Origin: CAINVV01 sp038323575
GTDB lineage: Bacteria; Bacteroidota; Bacteroidia; Bacteroidales; Prolixibacteraceae
Length of the DNA stretch: 29,367 bases
Assembly (NCBI GenBank): GCA_038323575.1
Contig: JBBQHB010000068.1
Coordinates: 1 to 29,367 of the forward strand
Direction: 5' to 3'
A program made the position numbers and the translations under genes. Of this stretch, positions 6,268 through 14,022 are shown in pieces. Below the pieces are notes generated by a model. That model made no database searches, was not told the origin of the DNA, and saw only the letters and a program-made list of their open reading frames with translations. The first letter of the stretch is position 1. Every line of letters starts with the position of its first letter.

Positions 6268-7731
6268 ATGAAGCGATTACATTTATATATAGTCAAGCGT
6301 TTTATCGGTCCCCTGGTCGTCACCCTGCTCATCAGTTTGTTTGTACTCCTGATGCAGTTTTTATGGGTTTATCTCGACGATCTGGTAGGTAAAGGACTGG
6401 AGCTGAATATTATCGTTGAATTCCTGATTTACACTCTTGCTATGCTTATGCCGATGGCCCTGCCGCTTTCCATGCTGCTGGCTTCCATCATGACCTTCGG
6501 CGACCTGGGAGAAAACAACGAATTACTTGCCATGAAGGCAGCCGGAATCTCCCTTTTCAGGATCATGAAACCGGTGATCGTTTTAAGCATTCTTGTCAGC
6601 ATCGGCGCTTTCTACTTCTCCAACCGGGTGATACCCGTCTCCTACAAGAAACTGATAGCCCTGATGGCAAGTATTCGGCAGATGCGTCCTGAGATAGTGG
6701 TAAAAGAAGGCGTATTCTCCAATGACATTGACAATTTCTCCATCAAGGTAGGGCACAAAACCAAAGACGGGTCGATGCTCTATGATATCATGATTTACAA
6801 TCATCAGCACGACCGCGGAAACGAAGCTGTCACGTTGGCTGATTCAGGTACCATGAAAATCACCAAAGACAAGCGCTATATGATTCTCACCCTCTATTCA
6901 GGCGAAACGCACGAGGAGATTCAGACCGATAGCAAAGAGACAAAGGGTTATCCTACCAGGACAGATAAGTTTAAGAAACAGACCATCTACTCCAATCTCC
7001 AGGGGATGGAACTGGAAAGGAAAGATGAAAGCATCTTCCGGAATCAGTACAAGGCACTAAATAACAAGCAGTTACAGTACTTTGTGGATTCCATTTCCAA
7101 ACAAATCGAAATAATGACCACCGAGTCTTCGCTGGCGCTTACTTATCCGCTTCCTCTCTCCCTGTCGATGCGGGCCATTGCGCGCAAAGATCCCGGAGCG
7201 ATACCCGGGATGAGACTGCACAAATATATCGACATTGACAGCACGGTACAAAATTCTATCCAGACTGTTCGCAGGCAACTGATAAGTGAGGCACTAACCA
7301 GTGCAAGGAACAACGTACGTGCTTTACAGCAAATTGATGAACAGAACATTGCCAATCTGAGAATGCTGAACCGCTTTGATACAGAATGGCACAAAAAATT
7401 TACCTATTCCATCGCCTGCCTGATCTTCTTTTTTATCGGGGCACCCTTGGGCGCAATCATCCGGAAAGGCGGATTGGGTATGCCTTTGGTCGTATCAGTA
7501 ATGCTTTTTATCTTTTACTGGGTCACTTCGACAACAGGAGAGAAATATGTGCGCGAGGCTGCTTCAGGTTTGTGGTTCGGAGTCTGGTTCTCCACCATCA
7601 TCTTTCTTCCTGCCGGTGTATTCCTTACCTGGAAAGCAGTTACAGATTCCACGGTACTGAACGTTGACGCTTATACCGCTTTCTTTAAAAAATTACGTTT
7701 CTGGGACAAAAAAGATTCCTCAAAAATATGA
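6268..7731 (+). CDS. LptF/LptG family permease (YjgP/YjgQ)
   Basis: An inner-membrane subunit of the lipopolysaccharide export machine that works with the LptB ATPase. The 487 residues show the family layout: an N-terminal membrane helix (about 12-35), then helices at about 52-80 and 100-120 with the LPMALPLSMLLASIMTFGDLGENNELLAMKAAGISLFRIM signature region, a long periplasmic domain (about 125-375), and three C-terminal helices (about 378-470). The periplasmic part contains a helical insert (about 255-355), so the protein is longer than the roughly 360-residue E. coli members, as is common in this phylum. Its end overlaps the start of ribBA by four bases (ATGA), so the two are translationally coupled. 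Whether it plays the F or the G role cannot be told here. Confidence 0.88.
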   Translation: MKRLHLYIVKRFIGPLVVTLLISLFVLLMQFLWVYLDDLVGKGLELNIIVEFLIYTLAMLMPMALPLSMLLASIMTFGDLGENNELLAMKAAGISLFRIMKPVIVLSILVSIGAFYFSNRVIPVSYKKLIALMASIRQMRPEIVVKEGVFSNDIDNFSIKVGHKTKDGSMLYDIMIYNHQHDRGNEAVTLADSGTMKITKDKRYMILTLYSGETHEEIQTDSKETKGYPTRTDKFKKQTIYSNLQGMELERKDESIFRNQYKALNNKQLQYFVDSISKQIEIMTTESSLALTYPLPLSLSMRAIARKDPGAIPGMRLHKYIDIDSTVQNSIQTVRRQLISEALTSARNNVRALQQIDEQNIANLRMLNRFDTEWHKKFTYSIACLIFFFIGAPLGAIIRKGGLGMPLVVSVMLFIFYWVTSTTGEKYVREAASGLWFGVWFSTIIFLPAGVFLTWKAVTDSTVLNVDAYTAFFKKLRFWDKKDSSKI

Positions 7732-8945
7732 ATGATATAATATTAAATACAATTGAAGAGGCCATTACGGAGATTCGCGACGGCCGGTTTATCATTGTTG
7801 TGGATGATGAAGACCGCGAGAACGAAGGCGACTTCATTGCTGCTGCCGAAAAGATTACGCCCGAAATGGTCAACTTTATGGCAACTGAAGGGCGTGGACT
7901 GATTTGCGTAGCCATAACGGAAGAACGCTGCGAAGAACTCGAACTGGAGATGATGGTTGGCAGGAATACTTCCATTCACGACACCCCGTTTACAGTATCG
8001 GTTGATGCCGTTGGGGAAAATGTTGCAACCGGTATCTCTGCTCACGACCGCGCAATTACCATTCAGAAACTCGCCTCTCCCAACACGAAACCGGCTGAAT
8101 TAGGCCGTCCCGGACATATATTTCCCCTTCGCGCCAAAACCAGGGGTGTACTCAGGCGTGCCGGCCATACCGAAGCAACGGTCGATCTGGCAAGATTGGC
8201 AGGATTGCAGCCGGCCGGTGTTTTGGTCGAAATCATGAACCCGGACGGTACTATGGCCCGTTTGCCTCAACTCTATGAAATAGCCCTGAAATTCAACCTG
8301 AAACTGGTCACCATCGCCGATCTGATTGCCTACAAGCTGGACAAAGAGACCCTGATCGAAAGAGGTGAGGAGGTGAAACTTCCCACCGAATTCGGCCATT
8401 TCAGGCTGATTCCTTTTCTTCAGAAATCGAACGGCATTGAGCACATTGCCCTGATCAAAGGGCAATGGGAACCCGACGAGCCAATCCTGGTAAGAGTGCA
8501 CTCCTCTTGCGCCACAGGCGACATCTTCGGTTCACTCAGGTGCGAATGCGGTGAACAGCTGCACAAAGCCATGGAATTGATCGAAAAAGAGGGGAAAGGG
8601 GTAATTGTCTACATGCAGCAGGAAGGCCGCGGAATCGGATTGATGAACAAGATCAAGGCCTATAAACTTCAGGAAGAGGGAATGGATACCGTAGACGCCA
8701 ATATCCACCTCGGATTTGACCCCGATCAGCGGGAATACGGCGTGGGTGCCCAGATTCTTTGCTCCTTAGGAATCAGCAAAATGAAACTGATCACCAACAA
8801 TCCGGTAAAACGCGTTGGGCTGGAGTCGTTCGGCCTCCAGGTTGTCGAATCGGTTCCGATAGAAGTAAAATCAAATCCGTTTAACGAGTTTTACCTGAAA
8901 ACCAAACGGGACAGGATGGGGCACTCGCTGGACTCTACGCTTTAG
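7728..8945 (+). CDS. ribBA: bifunctional DHBP synthase / GTP cyclohydrolase II
   Basis: Catalyses two entry steps of riboflavin synthesis: ribulose 5-phosphate to 3,4-dihydroxy-2-butanone 4-phosphate, and GTP to the diaminopyrimidine intermediate. The N-terminal domain (1-200) has DDEDRENEGDF at 26-36 and GHTEA with H147 and E149. The C-terminal domain (about 205-400) has the zinc cysteines C261, C272 and C274 in the CX10CXC arrangement, and the MQQEGRGIGL segment. Both active sites look complete and the length of 405 is usual. It overlaps the permease gene by four bases. The stop codon is followed directly by an array of 8- and 7-base tandem repeats. Confidence 0.96.
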   Translation: MNDIILNTIEEAITEIRDGRFIIVVDDEDRENEGDFIAAAEKITPEMVNFMATEGRGLICVAITEERCEELELEMMVGRNTSIHDTPFTVSVDAVGENVATGISAHDRAITIQKLASPNTKPAELGRPGHIFPLRAKTRGVLRRAGHTEATVDLARLAGLQPAGVLVEIMNPDGTMARLPQLYEIALKFNLKLVTIADLIAYKLDKETLIERGEEVKLPTEFGHFRLIPFLQKSNGIEHIALIKGQWEPDEPILVRVHSSCATGDIFGSLRCECGEQLHKAMELIEKEGKGVIVYMQQEGRGIGLMNKIKAYKLQEEGMDTVDANIHLGFDPDQREYGVGAQILCSLGISKMKLITNNPVKRVGLESFGLQVVESVPIEVKSNPFNEFYLKTKRDRMGHSLDSTL

Positions 8946-8946
8946 G

Positions 8947-9085
8947 AGGGAAGGACAGGACGACGGGACGAGGGAACGACGGGACGACGGGAAGACTGGA
9001 CGAGGGAACGACGGGACGACGGGAAGACTGGAAGACTGGTAGGACTGGGGACTAAGGACTGGGGACTGGGGACTGAGGACTGGGG
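8947..9085. repeat. octamer then heptamer tandem arrays after ribBA
   Basis: Two arrays in a row begin a few bases past the ribBA stop. The first is built from GGGACGAC-like octamers with a higher-order period of 32 bases (GGACGAGGG at 8966 and 8998). The second (9042-9085) has six heptamers of the GGACTGG type plus GG. Strong G-over-C strand bias. There is no spacer sequence, so it is not a CRISPR. It fills most of the gap up to the DUF5522 gene. Confidence 0.85.
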
Positions 9086-9131
9086 TAAATCGGCAAAATA
9101 AAAAATAACCGGTTTTTGATGGCGGCAATTC

Positions 9132-9159
9132 CAAAATCGAAAATTGAAAATTGAAAATT
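9132..9159. repeat. AAAATTG heptamer array
   Basis: Four heptamers: AAAATCG, AAAATTG, AAAATTG, AAAATTT. They end 13 bases before the DUF5522 start codon. The sequence is unrelated to the G-rich arrays just upstream but has the same unit length. Confidence 0.7.
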
Positions 9160-9172
9160 TCAATAAGAAGGG

Positions 9173-9355
9173 ATGGAAGAGGATATCAAATTTAGTGACG
9201 GACTGGTCAATGGTGTTGACTATGAACTGTCGCCTGAAGGTTACCGGATCATGACCGAAAAATACCTGACAGACAGGGGATATTGCTGCGGAAACGGATG
9301 CAGAAATTGCCCGTACTTTCCCAAAGCTACCAAGGGGAACACCAATTTGAGGTAA
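9173..9355 (+). CDS. DUF5522 family small cysteine-rich protein
   Basis: A 60-residue protein with the family signature YLxDRGYCCGNGCRNCPY at residues 31-48, whose four cysteines could bind a metal. The function is unknown. The ATG has a plausible ribosome site, AAGAAGG, a few bases upstream, which is unusual in this phylum. It ends 11 bases before fmt and is likely co-transcribed with it. The length is normal for the family. Confidence 0.75.
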   Translation: MEEDIKFSDGLVNGVDYELSPEGYRIMTEKYLTDRGYCCGNGCRNCPYFPKATKGNTNLR

Positions 9356-9366
9356 TTTTATACGGT

Positions 9367-10335
9367 ATGAATGCAAAGAAATTGCGCATCGTCTTAATGG
9401 GCACCCCGGATTTTGCGGTAGCAAGTCTGGCTGCCCTCGTTGAAAGAGGATACAATGTTGTGGGTGTAGTCACTGCCCCTGATAAACCCGCCGGTCGCGG
9501 ACAGAAATTGCAGCAGCCGGCAGTCAAAACCTATGCCCTGGCCCGTCATATCCCGATTTTGCAGCCTGAAAAACTGAAAGACGAAAATTTCCTTTCCGAA
9601 TTAAAATCACTGAATCCAGACCTACAGGTAATTGTTGCGTTTCGGATGTTGCCTGAGGTAGTATGGAGTTTGCCTCCGCTGGGAACTTTCAACCTTCACG
9701 GTTCACTTTTACCCAGGTACCGTGGCGCTGCCCCGCTTAATTGGGCCATCATGAACGGTGATACGGAAAGCGGTGTCACAACTTTTTTGTTGAAACAGGA
9801 GATCGATACCGGCAACATCCTGTTTAAGGAGAAGGTATCCGTATCTCCGGATGAAACGGTTGGCGAACTGCATGATCAGCTTATGGTAATCGGTGCTGAC
9901 CTTGTAGTAAAAACCGTTGATGCGCTGGCAGAAGGCACCGCGATTCCTATCCCCCAGGAAAATCTGGAAACAGATCCCGATCGGTTGCATGCACCCAAGA
10001 TCTACAAGGAAGACTGCCGGATCGACTGGAATCAGGATGCCGCAAAAAACCACAACAAAATCAGGGGCTTAAGCCCCTATCCTACCGCATGGACAGAATT
10101 AGCCGCACCGTCAAAAGAAAATATTTCCCTGAAGATCTTCAAGACGACACTGGAAAATTGTGCGCACCCCCACCCGCCTGGAACCATACTTTCGGATCAT
10201 AAAAAATTCATGAAAATTGCCTGTTCCAATGGCTTTTTATCAGTCACTGACCTTCAGCTGGCAGGTAAAAAAAGAATGGGAATAGAAGAGTTTCTGCGGG
10301 GATTTCAGGGTATCGTATCCTATAGAGCTGTTTAA
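9367..10335 (+). CDS. fmt: methionyl-tRNA formyltransferase
   Basis: Transfers a formyl group from 10-formyltetrahydrofolate to initiator Met-tRNA. Starting at ATG 9367 (MNAKKLRIVLMGTPDFA) the protein has 322 residues, the usual size. The frame is open further upstream, but that part overlaps the DUF5522 gene and has no family similarity. The catalytic set is present: N109, H111 in FNLHGSLLPRYRGAAP, and D147 in QEIDTGN. The C-terminal tRNA-binding domain covers about 210-320. The gene converges with the glucosaminidase gene, with four bases between the stops. Confidence 0.95.
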   Translation: MNAKKLRIVLMGTPDFAVASLAALVERGYNVVGVVTAPDKPAGRGQKLQQPAVKTYALARHIPILQPEKLKDENFLSELKSLNPDLQVIVAFRMLPEVVWSLPPLGTFNLHGSLLPRYRGAAPLNWAIMNGDTESGVTTFLLKQEIDTGNILFKEKVSVSPDETVGELHDQLMVIGADLVVKTVDALAEGTAIPIPQENLETDPDRLHAPKIYKEDCRIDWNQDAAKNHNKIRGLSPYPTAWTELAAPSKENISLKIFKTTLENCAHPHPPGTILSDHKKFMKIACSNGFLSVTDLQLAGKKRMGIEEFLRGFQGIVSYRAV

Positions 10336-10339
10336 TTTT

Positions 10340-11323
10340 TCATTTAATTTTCTTCCTGAGCGACAATACTTCGCCTGCTTGCAGTTCCTGAAATTCATCC
10401 AGTTTGTTCATTTTTCTCAAAGAACGGACTGTGACACCGTACCATTGTGCAACAGAGCGGATCGTCTCGCCATACTGCATCACATGGAAATTATTGCCGC
10501 GCGGCGCCTTTGACCGCTTGGTCTGAAGGAAAACCGGTTCTCCTGCCTTAGGGACATCACCGGTATAAGCATCATTGTACTGGTAAATCTGCCAGTCTTT
10601 CTTTCCAAATTCATCGGCGATACGGGTATAATCATCTCCATCGATGGCAATGAAGGCTTTTCTCCAATTTCTTCTCTCTACTGTACGCGGAAGGAATCCG
10701 GTTGCAATACCCAATTTCTGACCGGCAGGTTTTTTCTTCAGGAAACCGAAGAGCGAAAAATGTTTGTGCGCTGTTTCAGGCTCTTTAACATATTTCCAAT
10801 CCAGCTGATCCAGTTCGTAAAGACGAAAATCTTCTATTATTTTGATGAGTTTGGCCGGATACCCCTGATCGGTGGCATAACCTGCCTGCTTCAGACCATT
10901 GGCCCATTTTCTGAAATCCCTGATGTCGTAAGCAAAAAGAAAACTGTACCTGATACTTGACTTAATAAATTGGGAATGATCCTTGAAGGACTCTTCAGCA
11001 GTTTTGTATTTCCTGAAGCACTCGTTTGCTTCGTCATCGGTGTGGCGGACGGTTGGGCCGGTCCAGTTGCTTTTGCATTTGATACCAAAGTGGTTGTTGG
11101 ACTGCCTGGTCAGTTCCGAATTGCCGTCCGCCGATTCAAGGCAGGCCTGCGCCATCGTGATACTCGCCGGAATATGGAAGTCGATCATCTCCTGCACCGC
11201 AATCCGGGCATACTTGTCGATGTATTCCTGCCTGCTCATTTTCTGAGGAGAAGCCGCATTAATGTCAGTGACACAAACCAAGAATAAATATACGGATACA
11301 AACAGTCGAGACACTTTCCCCAT
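10340..11323 (-). CDS. secreted glucosaminidase with LysM domains
   Basis: A peptidoglycan hydrolase of the FlgJ/Mannosyl-glycoprotein endo-beta-N-acetylglucosaminidase family. Starting at ATG 11323 it has a signal peptide (about 1-24, ending INA-A), the hydrolase domain (about 30-180) with the acid residue in QACLESADGNS and the NHFGIKC motif, a linker, one weak LysM-like repeat (about 220-268) and a clear C-terminal LysM (about 280-324). The frame opens at 11341, but a perfect -7 box at 11339-11346 overlaps that codon, so ATG 11323 is preferred. It should act at the cell wall in growth or daughter-cell separation. Divergent from cdd. Confidence 0.85.
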   Translation of the reverse strand: MGKVSRLFVSVYLFLVCVTDINAASPQKMSRQEYIDKYARIAVQEMIDFHIPASITMAQACLESADGNSELTRQSNNHFGIKCKSNWTGPTVRHTDDEANECFRKYKTAEESFKDHSQFIKSSIRYSFLFAYDIRDFRKWANGLKQAGYATDQGYPAKLIKIIEDFRLYELDQLDWKYVKEPETAHKHFSLFGFLKKKPAGQKLGIATGFLPRTVERRNWRKAFIAIDGDDYTRIADEFGKKDWQIYQYNDAYTGDVPKAGEPVFLQTKRSKAPRGNNFHVMQYGETIRSVAQWYGVTVRSLRKMNKLDEFQELQAGEVLSLRKKIK

Positions 11324-11338
11324 CAGCTTTTGTTTGCC

Positions 11339-11346
11339 CAAAGATA
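11339..11346 (-). promoter_or_regulatory. -7 box of the glucosaminidase gene
   Basis: The minus strand reads TATCTTTG. It covers the upstream candidate start codon at 11341 and therefore argues for translation from ATG 11323, with a leader of about 9 bases. Confidence 0.5.
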
Positions 11347-11393
11347 AAAATTTAGAGATAAATGCCGCCGCTAATAAAGTAAAGGAATATGTT

Positions 11394-11401
11394 TACTTTT
11401 G
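11394..11401 (+). promoter_or_regulatory. -7 box of cdd
   Basis: TACTTTTG fits TAnnTTTG and lies 22 bases before the cdd start codon. No clear -33 TTG. Confidence 0.4.
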
Positions 11402-11423
11402 AGTTTGAAAAAAACTGATAAGA

Positions 11424-11915
11424 ATGAAGGAGATAACACTGGAATTTAAGGTCAAAACTTATCATTCGCCCGAAGAATTACCCGTCAAAACCCGGGAATT
11501 AATCCTCCTTGCCCGGGAAGCGGCCGGCCGTGCCTATGCACCCTATTCAGGTTACCGTGTGGGAGCCGCGGTACTGCTGGAAAATGGCGAACAGGTTACA
11601 GGAAATAACCAGGAAAATGCTGCTTATCCCTCCGGTCTTTGCGCCGAAAGAACAGCCTTGTTTTATGCTTCCTCAAGATATCCGGGAGTAGCTGTAATTG
11701 CTATTGCTGTTTCAACCTTATCGAACGGATTGTCTGCCGATGATTTTGCAAAACCCTGCGGCAGCTGCCGGCAGGTGATCGCCGAATACGAAGATCTGTC
11801 AGGAAAGCCCATTGGGATCATCCTGGACGGGAGTTCAACCATCACGGTAGTGGATGGTATTGATACACTCCTGCCGTTCAGGTTTAAAAAAGAAGACCTC
11901 AGAAAAAAGTTATGA
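11424..11915 (+). CDS. cdd: cytidine deaminase
   Basis: Hydrolyses cytidine and deoxycytidine to uridine and deoxyuridine in pyrimidine salvage. The zinc site is complete: C73 and the proton-shuttling E75 in CAERTA, C112 and C115 in PCGSCRQ. The substrate motif NNQENAAYPSG is present. The protein has 163 residues, longer than the 130-residue bacterial core, with an extra N-terminal strand of about 20 residues. The stop codon TGA lies within the first unit of a GTTATGA array. It stands alone between a divergent hydrolase gene and a convergent secreted-protein gene. Confidence 0.93.
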   Translation: MKEITLEFKVKTYHSPEELPVKTRELILLAREAAGRAYAPYSGYRVGAAVLLENGEQVTGNNQENAAYPSGLCAERTALFYASSRYPGVAVIAIAVSTLSNGLSADDFAKPCGSCRQVIAEYEDLSGKPIGIILDGSSTITVVDGIDTLLPFRFKKEDLRKKL

Positions 11916-11950
11916 GTTATGAGTTATGAGTTATGAGTTATGAGTTATAA
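11909..11950. repeat. GTTATGA heptamer array at the end of cdd
   Basis: Five exact copies of GTTATGA (11909-11943) and one GTTATAA. The first copy contains the cdd stop codon. Because 7 is not a multiple of 3, the array gives a stop in all three frames on both strands. Confidence 0.85.
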
Positions 11951-11952
11951 AT

Positions 11953-11988
11953 AAAAACCCCTGAATTTCAATAAATTCAGGGGTTTTT
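11953..11988. terminator. bidirectional terminator between cdd and the Spy-like gene
   Basis: AAAAACCCCTGAATTT (11953-11968), loop CAAT, AAATTCAGGGGTTTTT (11973-11988): sixteen perfect pairs with T runs in both directions. It serves the two converging genes. Confidence 0.9.
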
Positions 11989-12004
11989 ATTTATTTTTCA
12001 GCAA

Positions 12005-12370
12005 TTACTGTCCACCACCGCCAGCTCTTGCTTTACGCATCTCTTCCTGTTTAGCAGTCCATTTGGCAAACTGATCTGCAGTCAAAACAGCTTTTAATTC
12101 AGCATCTTGTTTGTCATTCAACGCTTTCTGGGGCTCGCGCCTTGCCTCACGGTCGGTGAATTTCTCCCGCAGCGCAACCATCTCTTTTGCATACTTTAAG
12201 ACAATTGCCTCAACTTTTGCAGCCTTAGCAGCATCAATTCCTGTTGCTTCCTTGATCATTTCGGTTGTACGTTTGGCTCTCTCTTCAGGAGTTCCACCCC
12301 TTTGTTGGCCATTGGTTGTGATAACCATCATCCAGAGGATAGATGTTACAAGTAAAAGTTTTTTTATCAT
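12005..12370 (-). CDS. secreted Spy/CpxP-like helical protein
   Basis: A 121-residue protein with a clear signal peptide (about 1-21, cleavage near TNG-QQ) and a mature part that is all helix and charge: TPEERAKRTTEMIKEATG, then KVEAIVLKYAKEMVALREKF, then LNDKQDAELKAVLTADQFAKW. The L(T/S)xxQxxxW pattern and size resemble periplasmic Spy/CpxP-like proteins and the DUF4890 group of Bacteroidota. It ends in a Gly-rich tail. A chaperone or stress role is inferred only. It is divergent from recR, with a perfect inverted repeat between them. Confidence 0.65.
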   Translation of the reverse strand: MIKKLLLVTSILWMMVITTNGQQRGGTPEERAKRTTEMIKEATGIDAAKAAKVEAIVLKYAKEMVALREKFTDREARREPQKALNDKQDAELKAVLTADQFAKWTAKQEEMRKARAGGGGQ

Positions 12371-12405
12371 ATCGCTTTTTTTTAAGTACCACCATTTGAC
12401 ACATC

Positions 12406-12427
12406 CGGATTAATATAGTTTAATCCG
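12406..12427. promoter_or_regulatory. inverted repeat between the Spy-like gene and recR
   Basis: CGGATTAA, six bases, TTAATCCG: eight perfect pairs. It lies about 10 bases upstream of the recR -7 box, on top of its -33 region, and upstream of the divergent secreted-protein gene, a suitable place for an operator. No regulator is recognised. Confidence 0.4.
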
Positions 12428-12437
12428 TAACAGTTAC

Positions 12438-12445
12438 TATTTTTG
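12438..12445 (+). promoter_or_regulatory. -7 box of recR
   Basis: TATTTTTG fits TAnnTTTG. It overlaps a TTG at 12443 that could otherwise be read as a start codon, and so supports ATG 12464 as the real recR start. Confidence 0.5.
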
Positions 12446-12463
12446 TCTCATTATATCCAACAG

Positions 12464-13087
12464 ATGAACATCGACCACTTTCCCTCTAAATTGCTGGAGA
12501 ACGCAGTTACAGAATTTGCCAGGCTGCCCGGAATCGGGAAAAAAACGGCTTTAAGGCTAGTATTGCATCTCCTCAAAAGGGACCAGGAGGAGGTACACCG
12601 CTTCAGTGAGGCATTAACCCGGCTCAAAGATGAGGTCAGGCACTGCCTGCTTTGTCACAATATTTCCGATACGGATACCTGCAACATTTGCAGCAACGGT
12701 TCCCGCGACCATGGAGTAGTTTGTGTGGTTGAAAATATCCGTGATGTAATGTCGATCGAAAATACGCAGCAGTACCGCGGAGTTTACCATGTTCTTGGCG
12801 GAATAATTTCTCCCATGGACGGGATCGGCCCTTCCGACCTCGAAATCGAAACGCTGCTTAAAAGAGTGGAAGAGGGAGGAGTCAGGGAGGTAATCTTTGC
12901 CCTTAGTACCACCATGGAAGGTGACAGCACCAATTTCTTCCTTTTTAAAAAACTGAAAAACAGCAATATCCGTATCACCACACTTGCCAGGGGGGTCTCC
13001 GTAGGCGATGAACTGGAATTTACCGATGAAGTTACCCTGGGTCGTTCCATTGTTAACCGGCTTTTGTACGAACAAATTATCTCCTGA
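12464..13087 (+). CDS. recR: recombination mediator protein
   Basis: Works with RecO (and RecF) to load RecA on gapped DNA. The 207 residues show the family order: helix-hairpin-helix (ARLPGIGKKTALRL, about 16-30), the four-cysteine zinc finger (CLLCHN...CNIC, about 58-75), the Toprim domain (VCVVENIRDVMSIENT onward, about 82-175) and the C-terminal GxxxGDELEFTDEVTLGRSI region. ATG 12464 is chosen because the alternative TTG at 12443 lies within the -7 box. It is followed after 13 bases by the acetyltransferase gene. Confidence 0.95.
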   Translation: MNIDHFPSKLLENAVTEFARLPGIGKKTALRLVLHLLKRDQEEVHRFSEALTRLKDEVRHCLLCHNISDTDTCNICSNGSRDHGVVCVVENIRDVMSIENTQQYRGVYHVLGGIISPMDGIGPSDLEIETLLKRVEEGGVREVIFALSTTMEGDSTNFFLFKKLKNSNIRITTLARGVSVGDELEFTDEVTLGRSIVNRLLYEQIIS

Positions 13088-13100
13088 TACGATTATTACC

Positions 13101-13637
13101 ATGAAGCCATACCTGAAAGACGACCTTATTTCCCTGCGGGCCCCGGAACCTGAAGATATCGACCTGCTGTTTATTTGGGAAAATTCCGAGGAAAACTGGG
13201 CAGTAAGCAATACCCTGGCACCTTTTTCGAAACATACACTGGCCCTCTTTATTCAAAATGCCGACAAAGATATCTTCGAAGCCAAACAGCTCCGGATGAT
13301 GATCGATACTGTTGACGGCAAAACTGTCGGCGCGATAGACCTGTTTGATTTTGACCCGGTAAATGCACGGGTCGGGATCGGGATCCTTGTCCACAGGACG
13401 GAAGACCGCACCAAAGGATTTGCCTTCGCCGCCCTGAACCTGATGATCCGGTACTGTTTTGAAAAACTGAACCTGCACCAGATTTTCGCCAATATCCTCA
13501 CCGACAATGAAGTGAGCATGAAATTATTCACCAAAGCGGGCTTCGGACTCGTAGGAACGAAAAAAGAATGGATACGTGAAGGCGGAATTTGGAAGGACGA
13601 GTATCTCCTTCAGTTACTACAAAAGGAAAAAGGATAA
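13101..13637 (+). CDS. GNAT acetyltransferase, RimJ/RimL type
   Basis: A 178-residue acetyl-CoA-dependent N-acetyltransferase. The opening LISLRAPEPEDIDLLFIWEN, the central GIGILVH strand, the acetyl-CoA loop EDRTKGFAFAAL and the closing NEVSMKLFTKAGFGLVG are typical of the RimJ/RimL/SpeG branch. The substrate cannot be told; a protein N-terminus or a polyamine are the usual ones. ATG 13101 is the only start that begins at the family's first strand; the frame continues upstream within recR. It probably forms a unit with recR. The stop codon TAA lies in the first unit of a heptamer array and the last residues KEKG border on it. Confidence 0.82.
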   Translation: MKPYLKDDLISLRAPEPEDIDLLFIWENSEENWAVSNTLAPFSKHTLALFIQNADKDIFEAKQLRMMIDTVDGKTVGAIDLFDFDPVNARVGIGILVHRTEDRTKGFAFAALNLMIRYCFEKLNLHQIFANILTDNEVSMKLFTKAGFGLVGTKKEWIREGGIWKDEYLLQLLQKEKG

Positions 13638-14019
13638 AGGATAAAGGATAAAGGATAAAGTGGGATTCCCCATAAGCTAATTGAGAACATTTAGCCTAAA
13701 ATAAAATTACCATCGTAAAAAAGGAAATCAGGGAATCAAATTATTGGATAAGATTAACTATCGCTGTAACTGAAAATAAAGCAAACTGGATCAAACATAA
13801 GAAAGAATCACTTGAACTAATGAATATTTTTGGGAGCATACATGTCAAAACATCTCCCCAAAGAAAATTTCATCAATAATTCAAATGACCTGAGTCCCAA
13901 CTTTATCCTTTATCCTTCTTTTTCTCCTTTATCCTTTATCCTTTATCCTTTATCCTTTATCCTTTTTCCTTTATCCTTTTTCCTTTATCCTTTTTCTTTC
14001 CCCCTTTATCCCTTATCCT
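13631..14019. repeat. heptamer-bounded intergenic element, copy 1
   Basis: Left end: four AGGATAA units (13631-13658). Core: about 240 bases. Right end: about a dozen TTTATCC-type units with some variants (13902-14019), the inverse of the left array. The core borders read AAAGTGGGATTC and, from the other end, AAAGTTGGGACTC, an imperfect terminal inverted repeat. The core matches copy 2 at 17909-18090 over its outer parts, best around GGGAGCATNCATGTCAAAAC, and has about 60 extra bases in the middle. It lies between two converging genes. No transposase is encoded, so it would be a non-autonomous element if mobile. Confidence 0.75.
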
Positions 14020-14022
14020 TCT

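Noticed and set aside
8947..9085. CRISPR array
   Set aside because: Units of 7-8 bases are adjacent with no unique spacers, and no cas gene is present.
8871..9424. Minus-strand frames rich in Ser, Arg and Pro across the ribBA-fmt gap
   Set aside because: They translate the G-rich tandem arrays and antisense of real genes; repeats without stops make long spurious frames.
12443..12463. TTG start for recR giving seven extra residues
   Set aside because: The TTG is part of the TATTTTTG promoter box and the extra residues are not in the family; ATG 12464 fits better.
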